A DNA stretch of 64,000 nt from Kribbella sp. NBC_01245 (GCF_036226525.1 NZ_CP108487.1:8308001-8372000); one strand, 5' to 3'. Shown: positions 16,491 through 25,110, numbered from the stretch's first letter. A program made the numbers and translations. Notes: generated from the letters alone by a model not told the origin.

Positions 16491-16910
16491 ATGGGTATCG
16501 AGGAGAACAAGGCTGTTGTCGAGCGGTTCGATCGGTTGATGGGGTCGGACGATCTGGATGAGCTCGATGAGTTGTGTACGCCGGACATGGTGAACCACAC
16601 TCTCGCTCCCGGACGACCGGCTGGTCTCGCGGGAACCCGCGAGTTCCTGGAGACCATGGGCCGGCATCAAATCGTCAACCTCGTTTGGAAGACGTTGACC
16701 GTCGTGGCCGAAGGCGATTTCGTCGTGCAGTTCGGGGAGCGCGCCGGGGAATGGAAAGGCGGCGAGTTCCTCGGCTTCGAGGCGGAGGCCGGAGCCTACT
16801 CGCAGGGGTTCGCGATCATGTACCGCCTGGTCGATGGCCGCATAGCCGAGCGCTGGGCCATCCGCGACGACCTGGCCGTCCTCCGCCAACTGGGCGCGCT
16901 CACCCCGTAG
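16491..16910 (+). CDS. SnoaL-like (ester cyclase family) protein
   Basis: 139 residues from ATG 16491. Typical NTF2-like fold: NKAVVERFDRLMGSDDLDEL helix, LCTPDMVNHT, and GFAIMYRLVDGRIAERWAI, the signature of SnoaL/ester cyclase-like proteins. Such proteins range from polyketide cyclases to scavenging hydrolases, and no biosynthetic cluster is adjacent. Its 3' end overlaps the convergent small membrane gene by 11 bases. Confidence 0.78.
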   Translation: MGIEENKAVVERFDRLMGSDDLDELDELCTPDMVNHTLAPGRPAGLAGTREFLETMGRHQIVNLVWKTLTVVAEGDFVVQFGERAGEWKGGEFLGFEAEAGAYSQGFAIMYRLVDGRIAERWAIRDDLAVLRQLGALTP

Positions 16911-17160
16911 GTCGCGCCACGGTCAGTTGGCAGTGGCCGTTTTCGCAGGTGCGGTGGAGGCGGCCGCGGGAGAGGGTTTGGATGAGGCCGATGGTCCAGC
17001 ACATGGGGCAGCCTCGGAGGGCGAGTACGCCGATTGGCAGGAGTAGGAGGCTGAGAGGGCCGACGGCCGGGATGAGGGCGAAGGCGGCGATCAGGGAGCC
17101 GAAGCCCACCACGCCACGGATGATGTGCCGGGTTAGCGACGTACTTGCGAAGTCAGTCAT
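16900..17160 (-). CDS. Small membrane protein with CxxC, downstream of a sigma factor
   Basis: 86 residues. Two hydrophobic segments (about 14-31 and 33-48) with GCPMCW after the second and a Cys pair in the tail (CENGHC). This resembles the inner-membrane DUF2892/YgaP-like family with a thiol motif. It overlaps the sigma factor gene by 8 bases, so it is translationally coupled and may act with it, perhaps as a redox-linked membrane partner (inference; no anti-sigma zinc motif HxxxCxxC is seen). Confidence 0.72.
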   Translation of the reverse strand: MTDFASTSLTRHIIRGVVGFGSLIAAFALIPAVGPLSLLLLPIGVLALRGCPMCWTIGLIQTLSRGRLHRTCENGHCQLTVARPTG

Positions 17161-17725
17161 TGTCCCCTCCAGGACGCAGTGTTTGTTGGACTGTTGTGCG
17201 GGCCCGGTGTAGGCGTGACTTCATGGCGGCCGTGCTGAGGCCTAGTGCGTCGGCGACCATGCGGCCGCTGTAGCCCTGGATGTCCCGCATGATCAGTACG
17301 CGCCGCTGGTCCTCGGGGAGAGCGGCGATCGCAGCCGCGACTGTGCTCGCCTCCAGGCGTTGCAGCACCTCTTCTTCGGCGGAAGGCCCAGCGGAAGGCA
17401 CAGCGGTGTCCTCCCGCAGGGGCGCGTCAGCTCGTGTCAGGCGGCGGGCGCGGCGGAGGCATTCGTTGCGGACGATGCGGAACATCCACGATGCCAGGGC
17501 GCCGGAAGCCCGTAGCGTCCCGATCTTTCGGTACAGGATGATCAGGGCTTCTTGGGCGGCGTCCTCCGCGTCCTCCGGCGTGGCGCAGAGGGAGCGGGCG
17601 AATCGCCGTACGTTCGGATGTGAGCCCGACACCAGCGCGGTGAGCGAATCGACGTCACCACGCTGCGCGCCCGCGATCAACTGCTCACCCGGCCACGTCG
17701 AGCCGGGCCGGGTTGGGTCAGCCAC
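17153..17725 (-). CDS. ECF-type RNA polymerase sigma factor
   Basis: 190 residues from GTG 17725, which overlaps the stop of the tiny upstream gene in GTGGCTGA. Region 2: ATPEDAEDAAQEALIILYRKIG and SWMFRIVRNECLRRARR. Region 4: ALPEDQRRVLIMRDIQGYSG and LSTAAMKSRLHRAR. Length and lack of extra domains fit a plain ECF sigma. No anti-sigma gene is recognisable next to it; a peptide gene upstream and a small CxxC membrane protein downstream share the operon. Confidence 0.88.
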   Translation of the reverse strand: MADPTRPGSTWPGEQLIAGAQRGDVDSLTALVSGSHPNVRRFARSLCATPEDAEDAAQEALIILYRKIGTLRASGALASWMFRIVRNECLRRARRLTRADAPLREDTAVPSAGPSAEEEVLQRLEASTVAAAIAALPEDQRRVLIMRDIQGYSGRMVADALGLSTAAMKSRLHRARTTVQQTLRPGGDND

Positions 17726-17810
17726 GGGTGCGGGCCCGTTTGCGCAGGACGGCGTAGCTGCAGGTGCACACCAGTACGACTCCGACGGCGATAGCGATAC
17801 CAACGATCAT
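17718..17810 (-). CDS. 30-residue single-span membrane peptide overlapping the sigma gene
   Basis: ATG at 17810 is preceded by GGAGG at ideal spacing. The peptide reads MIVGIAIAVGVVLVCTCSYA followed by a basic tail (VLRKRARTRG), that is, one transmembrane helix with two Cys and a positive C-terminus. Its TGA (17718-17720) lies inside the first codons of the sigma factor, so the peptide and sigma gene are translationally coupled. The strong ribosome site belongs to this peptide; the sigma start has none. Role unknown; it could tether or regulate the sigma factor. Confidence 0.6.
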   Translation of the reverse strand: MIVGIAIAVGVVLVCTCSYAVLRKRARTRG

Positions 17811-17975
17811 GACAGCCTCCATATCCAGTCCCGACGTCTGTCGGAATACGTATAAGAGGCACCGCCCGCCCAAAAGGATTCAGGCCCCCGGAAAACCGTC
17901 GCGGAGTGTGAGGTGGCACTCAGGGGTGATGTGGCTCATGGGCGGACCAGTGGTGGGACTGGCACACTGCGAGGC

Positions 17976-19751
17976 ATGGCTCGTGAGATCAGGACCGTGG
18001 GTGTTGTTGGGCTGGGCACGATGGGCGCCGGTATCGCGGAGGTTTTCGCGCGTAACGGGGTGACCGTGGTCGGCGTCGAGCGCGACGAGGCCGCGGTGGC
18101 GCGTGGGCGGGGGCATATCGAGCACTCGACCGACCGCGCGGTGAAGCGCGGCAAGCTGGCGGTGGAAGAGCAGCAGGCGCTGTTCGACCGGGTCACGTTC
18201 GCCACCTCGATGGAGGCGCTGGCCGACTGCGACCTGGTTATCGAGGCCGTCGTCGAGCAGCTCGAGCTCAAGCGCGAGATCTTCGCCGCGCTGGACAAGG
18301 TCGTTCGCGAGGACGCGATTCTCGCCACCAACACGTCGAGCCTGTCGGTCACCGAGATCTCCGTCGCCACGCAGCGCCCGCGCCGCGTCGTCGGTATGCA
18401 TTTCTTCAACCCGGCTCCGGTGCAGGAGTTCGTCGAGGTCATCAAGACGGTCGTGACCGAGCCCGACGTGGTCGAGGCAGTGTCCGAGCTGGCCCGCCGC
18501 CTCGGCAAGAGCCCGGTGGTCGCGGCCGACCGCGCCGGCTTCATCGCGAACGCCCTGCTCTTCGGTTACCTGAACCACGCCGTCTCCATGGTCGAGTCGC
18601 ACTACGCCACCCGCGAGGACGTGGACGCGGCGATGCGCCTCGGCTGCGGCTACCCGATGGGCCCGCTGGCGCTGCTGGACCTGATCGGCCTCGACACGGC
18701 GTACGAGATCCTCGACACGATGTACAAGCAGGGCCGCAACCGCCTGCACGCGCCTTCGCCGATCATCAAGCAGATGGTCACCGCGGGCCTGCTCGGCCGG
18801 AAGACCGGTCGCGGTTTCTACACCTACGAGTCCGCTGACTCGCCCGTGGTGATCGACGACGAGCTCACGCCGATCGTCAACGGCGACCAGGTCAAGACGC
18901 GCGACGTCAAGCAGGTCGCGGTGATCGGCTCCGGCACGATGGCCGTCGGCATCATCGAGGTCTGCGCCAAAGCCGGGTACGACGTGCTCTACGTGGCCCG
19001 CGGTACCGAGAAGGTGGCCAAGGTCCGTTCCGGCCTGGAGCGCTCGCTCGAGAAGGGTGTACAGCGCGGCAAGCTCAACGCCGAGGAGCGCGACGCCGCC
19101 CTCGGCCGTATCACCGGTACGTCGAAGCTGGACGACCTCGCGACCGCGGACCTGGTGATCGAGGCCGTGGTGGAGGAGCTCAGCGTCAAGCAGGCGCTGT
19201 TCGAGACGTTCGACGAGATCTGCAAGCCGGGCGCGGTGCTCGCGACCACCACGTCGAGCCTGCCGGTGATCGATCTCGCGATGGCGACCAAGCGCCCCGC
19301 GGACGTGGTCGGTCTGCACTTCTTCAACCCGGCACCGGTAATGAAGCTGGTCGAGGTGGTCAGCACGGTCAGTACGGCGCCCGAGGTCGCCGACACCGCG
19401 GCCGCCTTCGCCGTTGCCCTGGGCAAGCACCCGGTGCGCTGCGGCGACCGCGCGGGGTTCATCGTGAACGCGCTGCTCTTCCCGTACCTGAACGACGCGG
19501 TCCGGATGCTCGAGGCGCACTACGCCGGCGTCGACGACATCGACACCGCGATGAAGCTCGGCTGCCGCCTGCCGATGGGCCCGTTCGAACTGCTCGACGT
19601 GGTCGGTCTGGACGTCTCCCTGGCGATCCAGCGCACGTTGTACCTTGAATTCCGTGAGCCGGGCTTCGCGCCCGCGCCGCTGCTGGAACACCTGGTTACG
19701 GCGGGTTACCTGGGCCGCAAGACCGGCCGGGGCTTCCGCGACTACAGCTGA
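17976..19751 (+). CDS. 3-hydroxyacyl-CoA dehydrogenase with two tandem full-length domains
   Basis: 591 residues from ATG 17976. Two complete copies of the ~290-residue 3-hydroxybutyryl-CoA dehydrogenase unit: first GVVGLGTMGAGIAEVFARNG, GMHFFNPAPVQEFVEVI and ALLDLIGLDTAYEIL; second AVIGSGTMAVGIIEVCAKAG, GLHFFNPAPVMKLVEVV and ELLDVVGLDVSLAI. Each has the NAD-binding GxGxMxxG and the catalytic HFFNP His. It oxidises (3S)-hydroxyacyl-CoA in beta-oxidation or the reverse in butyrate/C4 metabolism, which would supply crotonyl-CoA chemistry for Ccr. Duplication rather than a hydratase fusion distinguishes it from FadB. Confidence 0.9.
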   Translation: MAREIRTVGVVGLGTMGAGIAEVFARNGVTVVGVERDEAAVARGRGHIEHSTDRAVKRGKLAVEEQQALFDRVTFATSMEALADCDLVIEAVVEQLELKREIFAALDKVVREDAILATNTSSLSVTEISVATQRPRRVVGMHFFNPAPVQEFVEVIKTVVTEPDVVEAVSELARRLGKSPVVAADRAGFIANALLFGYLNHAVSMVESHYATREDVDAAMRLGCGYPMGPLALLDLIGLDTAYEILDTMYKQGRNRLHAPSPIIKQMVTAGLLGRKTGRGFYTYESADSPVVIDDELTPIVNGDQVKTRDVKQVAVIGSGTMAVGIIEVCAKAGYDVLYVARGTEKVAKVRSGLERSLEKGVQRGKLNAEERDAALGRITGTSKLDDLATADLVIEAVVEELSVKQALFETFDEICKPGAVLATTTSSLPVIDLAMATKRPADVVGLHFFNPAPVMKLVEVVSTVSTAPEVADTAAAFAVALGKHPVRCGDRAGFIVNALLFPYLNDAVRMLEAHYAGVDDIDTAMKLGCRLPMGPFELLDVVGLDVSLAIQRTLYLEFREPGFAPAPLLEHLVTAGYLGRKTGRGFRDYS

Positions 19752-19765
19752 GAGGACGCACGGGG

Positions 19766-20531
19766 ATGCACCAGCGCTCGGTATTCGCTGGTGCCGTCCT
19801 GAACGTCGTCTACCTGCTCGTCCCACCGATCACCTCGCGGTGCTGTTGCTGTACTTCGTCTGGCCGCGCGAGGCCTCCCGTGGCGTCACCGCGGCCGCCT
19901 TCGCGCGCGGCTGGCGCCCGGTCACACCGAATGAGGCGACCTTCCCCGCGACGCCCTTGCCGTTGGAGGTCGGGCGGCCCTGGGTCATCCGGACGATCGC
20001 GATCTCGAGAGCGAAGAGTTCAACCGGGCTTTCGCGCTAAGGGCCGACGACCCGCGCTATCTGACCGACCTGCTGCACCCGCGCACGATGCAGACCCTGC
20101 TCGACGCCCGTCCGCTCGGCCTGATCGTGGTCGGCGATGCCCTGGTGACGTACGACGAACGCGGGCTGACCGCCGATTCGCTCACCCGGTTGATCCCGGC
20201 GACGGCGGCGATCGCGGCGGGCGTCACGCCGTACGTCATCGAGCACTGGGGATTCCGGACCGGTCCACCCGGCCCGCTGCGTTTCACCGGTCGCCGCTGG
20301 AACCAGTCGCAGTGGGCCTGGGTCTTTCGCCTGATCGGCGGCTCCGCGACCATCCTCGGCGTCACGTTGGCCGCGTGTCTGGTCGCGGCAATAGCAGAGG
20401 GACTGACGCTTGCCCGTTCGGGCGCAAACCTGTGGACAGCGGTCGGCGTACTCGCGATCGTTGCCCTAGTGTCCTGGGTTGGAAGTTCGTGCACATCTCC
20501 GGCGTCCAGGCACGCACCTCGCGGCACTTGA
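19766..20531 (+). pseudogene. Decayed gene (about three reading frames) ending in repeat R1
   Basis: The start MHQRSVFAGAVLNVVYLLV is in one frame, LLLYFVWPREASRGVTAAA and ARGWRPVTPNEATFP in a second, and DLESEEFNRAFALRADDPRY, LTDLLHPRTMQTLLDARPLG and GLTLARSGANLWTAVGVLAI in a third. The order (membrane lead, short central part, FNRxFxLxADDPRYxxDLLHPRTM) resembles the actinobacterial proteins with a hydrophobic N-terminus and this conserved block, but the central ~100 residues are missing. At least two frameshifts plus a deletion. The last codons (after ALVSWVG) are repeat R1 copy 2. It lies 14 bases after the dehydrogenase stop. Confidence 0.65.
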
Positions 20532-20632
20532 GAATCATCCACGATGCTCCGCATCGAGGACGCTTCTCAAGCACCGCGATGCACGCACCTGAACACCGGA
20601 GCTGAAGCACGAACTTCCAACCCAGGACACTA
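20467..20632. repeat. Repeat family R1, copy 2: 166-bp multi-stem palindromic element
   Basis: Arms 20467-20492 and 20607-20632 are a perfect 26-bp inverted repeat. Inner stems: 20497-20502/20596-20601 (CTCCGG/CCGGAG), 20527-20534/20564-20571 (CTTGAGAA/TTCTCAAG) and the GATGC-TCC-GCATC tip. The core is nearly identical to copy 1 at 8907, while the arms differ in sequence but remain complementary. It covers the 3' end of a decayed gene and ends 38 bp before an ABC transporter lipoprotein gene. Confidence 0.87.
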
Positions 20633-20670
20633 AGCTGCCAGTTCTTCGCACGTCCCCGAAAGGTCGAGTC

Positions 20671-21516
20671 GTGAAATTTCCCCTTGCCTTAGTCGCCGTT
20701 CTGCTCGCCGCCGTGGCCTGCGCGCCCGAGGAGGCGGGCACGTCACCGTCACCGTCGGCGCCTTCGGATTGCGCGAAGGACAAGCTCGCGCTGAAGACGG
20801 CCGGGACTTTCACGATCGGCACCGACAAACCGGCGTACGAGCCGTGGTTCAGCAAGGACGACCCGGCGAATGGCAAGGGGTACGAGTCGGCCGTGGCGTA
20901 TGCGGTCGCCAAGAAGCTCGGGTTCGAGCCGACGGACGTGAAGTGGCTGACCGTCCAGTTCAACACCGCCTTCGCGCCGGGGCCGAAGAAGTTCGACATC
21001 GACGTGAACCAGGTCTCGATCTCGGAGCAGCGTCGTAAGGCCGTCGACTTCTCCACCGGGTATTACGACGTCAGCCAGACGGTCATCACGACCAAGGGCA
21101 GCAAGATCGCCGGCGCCAAATCCATCGCGGACCTGGCCGACGCCAAACTCGGCGCCCAGGTCGGGACCACCAGCTACACCGCGGCCAAGGAAGTCATCAA
21201 GCCCAAGCAGGACCCGGCCGTGTACGACACGAACGACCTGGCCGTGCAAGCGCTGAAGAACAAGCAGATCGACGGCATCGTGGTGGACCTGCCGACCGGG
21301 TTCTACATGACCGCCGCGCAGCTGGACGACGGCCAGATCGTCGGGCAGCTCCCGGCCTCGGGTGGCGCGGCCGAGCAGTTCGGCTTCGTGCTGGAGAAGG
21401 GGTCGGGCCTGACCTCCTGTGTCTCGCAGGCCGTTGACGCGTTGCGCACCGATGGCACCCTGGCGAAGCTGCAACAGGAGTTCCTGACCGGCGGCGGTGC
21501 TCCGGAACTGAAGTGA
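20671..21516 (+). CDS. Polar amino acid ABC transporter, substrate-binding lipoprotein
   Basis: 281 residues from GTG 20671. Lipoprotein signal KFPLALVAVLLAAVAC with the lipobox Cys at residue 17. SBP family 3 fold: FTIGTDKPAYEPWFSKDDPA, DIDVNQVSISEQRRKAVDFS, LGAQVGTTSYTA and GIVVDLPTGFYM. It captures an amino acid at the outer face of the membrane. The stop overlaps the permease start (GTGA). Three-gene operon with permease and ATPase. Confidence 0.93.
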   Translation: MKFPLALVAVLLAAVACAPEEAGTSPSPSAPSDCAKDKLALKTAGTFTIGTDKPAYEPWFSKDDPANGKGYESAVAYAVAKKLGFEPTDVKWLTVQFNTAFAPGPKKFDIDVNQVSISEQRRKAVDFSTGYYDVSQTVITTKGSKIAGAKSIADLADAKLGAQVGTTSYTAAKEVIKPKQDPAVYDTNDLAVQALKNKQIDGIVVDLPTGFYMTAAQLDDGQIVGQLPASGGAAEQFGFVLEKGSGLTSCVSQAVDALRTDGTLAKLQQEFLTGGGAPELK

Positions 21517-22364
21517 CCACCTGGCAACCGTCCGACCTGCAGCGCGAGCGCCTCGCGTACCGACAGAGCCGGGCCCGCCGTTCCACCCTGATCGCGGCGG
21601 CCAGTTCCGTCGTACTGATCGGGCTGCTCGCGTTCGGGATCGGCTCGACGCCGGGCTGGCCGCGTGTCCGCGAGACGTTCTTCAACCTCGATCGTGGTTG
21701 GGAGGCGCTGCCGGTCGTTGCCGAGGGCATCTGGCTGAACATCCGGGTGATGATCGTCTGCGCCGTGCTGATCGTCATCCTCGGTCTGACCCTGGCCATC
21801 CTGCGCACGCTGCAAGGGCCGATCTTCTTCCCGCTGCGTTTCCTAGCCGCGGCGTACACGGACGTGTTCCGCGGATTGCCCCTGCTGCTGGTGATCTTCC
21901 TACTCGGCTTCGGCGTACCGGCCCTGCAACTCAAGGGCATGCCGAACCAAGCCGTAGTGCTCGGCGGCGCCGCACTCGTCCTCACCTACTCGTCGTACGT
22001 CGCTGAGGTCTTCCGCGCGGGTATCGAGTCGATCCACCCATCCCAACGCGCGGCCGCCCGTTCGCTGGGTCTGAGCTATCCCCAGACGATGCGCTTCGTC
22101 GTCCTGCCTCAAGCGGTGCGACGAGTGCTGCCGCCCTTGCTGAACGACTTCGTATCGCTCCAGAAGGACTCGGGCCTCATCGCCGTACTGGGTGTCGTCG
22201 ACGCCATCCGGGCCGCGCAACTCGAGACCGCCGAGGACTTCAACTTCACGCCGTACGTCGTGGCCGGGCTGCTGTTCGTCGCGATGACCATTCCGTTGAC
22301 CCGGTTGACCGACTGGGTGGCCCGTCGGCAGGGCTGGTACGGCGGCGGAGGTGGACTGGTATGA
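21513..22364 (+). CDS. Polar amino acid ABC transporter permease
   Basis: 283 residues from GTG 21513. An unusual charged lead (residues 1-25) is followed by five or so membrane spans; the EAA loop is SIHPSQRAAARSLGLSYPQT with MRFVVLPQAVRRVLPPLLND, the HisM/GlnP pattern. The gene overlaps both neighbours by four bases (GTGA, ATGA), so stoichiometric translation is likely. Confidence 0.93.
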   Translation: MTTWQPSDLQRERLAYRQSRARRSTLIAAASSVVLIGLLAFGIGSTPGWPRVRETFFNLDRGWEALPVVAEGIWLNIRVMIVCAVLIVILGLTLAILRTLQGPIFFPLRFLAAAYTDVFRGLPLLLVIFLLGFGVPALQLKGMPNQAVVLGGAALVLTYSSYVAEVFRAGIESIHPSQRAAARSLGLSYPQTMRFVVLPQAVRRVLPPLLNDFVSLQKDSGLIAVLGVVDAIRAAQLETAEDFNFTPYVVAGLLFVAMTIPLTRLTDWVARRQGWYGGGGGLV

Positions 22365-23092
22365 CGCTGTTGTCCGTGCGGGATGTCCGCAAATCGTTCG
22401 GGTCGAACGTGGTGCTCGAGTCGTTCAGCCTCGACGTCGAGCCGGGGGAGTGCGTCGTCCTGATCGGCGCCTCGGGTTCGGGGAAGTCGACGTTGTTGCG
22501 CTGTATCAACCTGCTCGAGACCGTCGACGACGGCGTGATCTCGCTGAACGGCAAGGACATCACCGATCCCCGGGTGAACGTCGACCAGGTGCGAGCGGGG
22601 ATCGGCGTCGTCTTCCAGGCGTACAACCTGTTCCCGCATCTGAGCGTGCTCGACAACATCACGCTGGCGCCGATCCGCGTCCACGGCGTGCGTCCGGCCG
22701 AGGCCCGCGAGCGCGCCCACGCCATGCTGGAGCGCGTGGGTCTGCCCGAGAAAGCCGCAGCCAAGCCGGACGAGCTCAGCGGTGGCCAGCAGCAGCGCGT
22801 CGCGATCGCTCGCGCGTTGGTCAACTCGCCGGCGTTGATGCTGCTGGACGAGGTCACCTCGGCGCTCGACCCGGAGCTCGTCGGCGAGGTGCTCGACCTG
22901 TTGCGCGAGCTGAAGGACGAGGGCATGACCATGCTGATCTGTACGCACGAGATGGGCTTCGCGCGTCAGGTGGCCGACCGGGTCTGCTTCCTCGACGCGG
23001 GCCGCATGCTCGAGTCAGGCCCGCCGTCCCAGGTCCTCGACGCTCCGCGCGAAGCCCGCACGCGGCAGTTCCTCAGTCGGCTCTCAGTGTGA
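22361..23092 (+). CDS. Polar amino acid ABC transporter ATPase
   Basis: 243 residues, the standard length of GlnQ/HisP ATPases. Walker A GASGSGKSTL, Q-loop VFQAYNLFPHLSV, signature LSGGQQQRVAIARAL, Walker B LMLLDEVTSALDPE, switch His in CTHEMGFAR. It energises the transporter above. The 3' end overlaps the convergent response regulator gene by 9 bases. Confidence 0.95.
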   Translation: MTLLSVRDVRKSFGSNVVLESFSLDVEPGECVVLIGASGSGKSTLLRCINLLETVDDGVISLNGKDITDPRVNVDQVRAGIGVVFQAYNLFPHLSVLDNITLAPIRVHGVRPAEARERAHAMLERVGLPEKAAAKPDELSGGQQQRVAIARALVNSPALMLLDEVTSALDPELVGEVLDLLRELKDEGMTMLICTHEMGFARQVADRVCFLDAGRMLESGPPSQVLDAPREARTRQFLSRLSV

Positions 23093-23731
23093 TGAGAGGT
23101 ACGTCAGCACTGCCATCACCCGGCGGTTGTCGTCCTCCGAGGGCGGTAGGTCGAGCTTGGCAAAGATGCTGTTGGTGTGCTTGCTGACGGCCTTCTCGGT
23201 GACGAACAAGGCGCTCGCGATCGCCGCGTTGGAACGGCCTTCCGCCATCAGGCCGAGGACCTCCGCCTCCCGCGGGGTGAGCCGCTGGATCGGCTCGTCC
23301 CGGGTGTTGCGGGCCAGCAGCTGACCGATGACGTCCGGGTCCATCGCCGTACCGCCCGCGGCCACGCGTCGTACCGAATCGACGAACTCGGCCACGTTCG
23401 AGACGCGGTCCTTGAGCAGATACCCGACGGCACCGCCGCCACCCGTGAGCAGCTCTCGCGCGTACAGCTGCTCGACGTACTGCGACAGCACGAGCACCGG
23501 CAGGCCGGGGACCTGGCGGCGGGCCTCGATCGCCGCCTTCAGGCCCTCATCGGTGAAGGTCGGGGGCAGCCGAACGTCCACGACGGCGACGTCGGGTCGG
23601 TGTTCCACGAGCGCCGGAACCAGCCGGGGACCGTTGTCGACCGCCTCCACCACGTCGAAATCGTGGGCTTTCAGCAGTCGAATCAGGCCGTCCCGGAGGA
23701 GGGCGTGATCTTCAGCGATGACGACTCGCAA
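23084..23731 (-). CDS. NarL-family response regulator (DesR-like)
   Basis: 215 residues from TTG 23731, lying inside the last codons of the kinase gene (49-base overlap). Receiver: VVIAEDHALLRDGL (acidic pair), VAVVDVRLP (phospho-Asp), VLVLSQY, YLLKDR. Output: LTPREAEVLGLMAEGRSNAA and VTEKAVSKHTNSIFAKLDL, a LuxR-type helix-turn-helix. Partner of the kinase immediately upstream. The pair is divergent from a fatty acid desaturase gene, the same arrangement as DesK-DesR/des. Confidence 0.92.
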   Translation of the reverse strand: MRVVIAEDHALLRDGLIRLLKAHDFDVVEAVDNGPRLVPALVEHRPDVAVVDVRLPPTFTDEGLKAAIEARRQVPGLPVLVLSQYVEQLYARELLTGGGGAVGYLLKDRVSNVAEFVDSVRRVAAGGTAMDPDVIGQLLARNTRDEPIQRLTPREAEVLGLMAEGRSNAAIASALFVTEKAVSKHTNSIFAKLDLPPSEDDNRRVMAVLTYLSSH

Positions 23732-24978
23732 GGCAACTCCATGATCACGGTGGTCGGACCGCCGGTCGGGCTGACCAGGGTCAACGTACCGTCGAACGCG
23801 GCCAGCCGCCGCTGGATTCCGTACAAACCGCCGCCGGGCCGGATCTCCGCGCCGCCGACACCGTCATCGCCGACCATGATGTGGAGCTTTTCGTTCTCGT
23901 AGGTCAGCTGCACCCAGGCCGTCGACGCGGCCGAGTACTTGACCAGATTCGCGAGGGCCTCGGCGATCGCGAAGTACGCCGCGGACTCGACCGGCGCGGG
24001 CGCCCGTCCCGGCAGGTCGATGGTGATGTCGATGTTGATCGGGCAGGCCAGCGCGAGAGCCCGCACGGCGCCGTCGAGGCCTCGGTCGGCCAGCACGGGC
24101 GGGTGGATACCCCGCACCAGGTCGCGCAGTTCCGAAAGGGCGTGGCCGGCCGACTCGCGCGCCTCGGTGAGGAGTTGCTGCGCCTGGTCGGGATCGCGGC
24201 CGACCATCGACTCGGCGAGGCCCAGCGTCATGCTGAGCGCGGCCAGTCTCGCCTGGGCGCCGTCGTGCAGGTCGCGCTCGATCCGGCGCAACTCGGCCGC
24301 CTGGGTATCCACGGTCTCCGCTCGCGAAGTGGCGAGCTGCTGGACCCGCAGGTTCAGCTCGGCGGCCTTGGTGGGCCCGAGCAACGACTTGGAGAGCTTG
24401 GCGTACCCGGTCAGCAACGGGCGACCGAAGTTGTACCAGAGGAGGAACGCGATACCCGCGACCGGCCACATGTAGAAGCCCTTGATCGCGTGGTCGAGGT
24501 GGAACAGTCCGCCCATCGGCCGGTCGAAGACGCCATCGGGCGTGACCGCCAGCAGGAACGGATAGATCAGGTAGAAGATCATCGACAGGAACAGCACGGC
24601 CGAGAGCAACGTCATCACGAAGCCGAGCGTCGCGTTCACGATCAGCCAGGCCAGGTCCCGCCAGGTGGCCGGATCGGAGGCCGCGGTGCGTAGGAAACGC
24701 AGCGGACCGGGTTTGTTCGCCTGCCGGTAGGGCCGGGGGATCCGCACCCCGAGCAGGGTGCCGATCAGGCTGCGGTGGACGTTCGCATACCAACGGGTAG
24801 CGGGGATGGCCACGAGTAACAACGGAATACCCACCGTGACGATCACCAGCGGCGTCGCGACGACCTGCAGCACGAAGAAGGCGATGCCGATCTCGGCCAG
24901 CACCGCCAGCCCGAGCGCGACGAAGGGCCGCGCGAGCAGCGGCATCACCGCAACTCGCGTGTTCAGACTCGTCGGCAT
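23683..24978 (-). CDS. Membrane sensor histidine kinase (DesK/LiaS type)
   Basis: 431 residues from ATG 24978; upstream frame is non-coding. About six hydrophobic segments in residues 15-190 make a 'sensor' membrane domain (LAVLAEIGIAFFVLQVVATP, LLSAVLFLSMIFYLIYPFLL). HisKA_3: ELRRIERDLHDGAQARLAAL with the phospho-His. HATPase: IAEALANLVKYSAASTAWVQ, VGDDGVGGA, GGGLYGIQRRL. It phosphorylates the overlapping response regulator. Membrane-embedded sensing plus a divergent desaturase suggests it reads membrane state (inference). Confidence 0.92.
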   Translation of the reverse strand: MPTSLNTRVAVMPLLARPFVALGLAVLAEIGIAFFVLQVVATPLVIVTVGIPLLLVAIPATRWYANVHRSLIGTLLGVRIPRPYRQANKPGPLRFLRTAASDPATWRDLAWLIVNATLGFVMTLLSAVLFLSMIFYLIYPFLLAVTPDGVFDRPMGGLFHLDHAIKGFYMWPVAGIAFLLWYNFGRPLLTGYAKLSKSLLGPTKAAELNLRVQQLATSRAETVDTQAAELRRIERDLHDGAQARLAALSMTLGLAESMVGRDPDQAQQLLTEARESAGHALSELRDLVRGIHPPVLADRGLDGAVRALALACPINIDITIDLPGRAPAPVESAAYFAIAEALANLVKYSAASTAWVQLTYENEKLHIMVGDDGVGGAEIRPGGGLYGIQRRLAAFDGTLTLVSPTGGPTTVIMELPCESSSLKITPSSGTA

Positions 24979-25001
24979 TTTCGCTGTCTCCCGTATCAGT
25001 T

Positions 25002-25034
25002 CAAGTGTTGCAGCTTTCGGTCCAAGTGTTTCAG
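25002..25034. promoter_or_regulatory. Direct repeat CAAGTGTTKCAG, 21 bp apart, before the kinase gene
   Basis: CAAGTGTTGCAG (25002-25013) and CAAGTGTTTCAG (25023-25034) are 11/12 identical and two helical turns apart, 24-56 bp upstream of the kinase ATG. Spacing fits a dimeric regulator, such as the linked response regulator. Confidence 0.45.
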
Positions 25035-25110
25035 TGAATCCATCATCCTCGACGCCGCCGGTGCTGACAGTGGTGCCAGGTCTACCCCATAACGGCAGCC
25101 TGGATCCCGG

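Noticed and set aside
17880..19826. 648-codon frame opposite the hydroxyacyl-CoA dehydrogenase
   Set aside because: Antisense shadow with repeated RHR/DHL composition.
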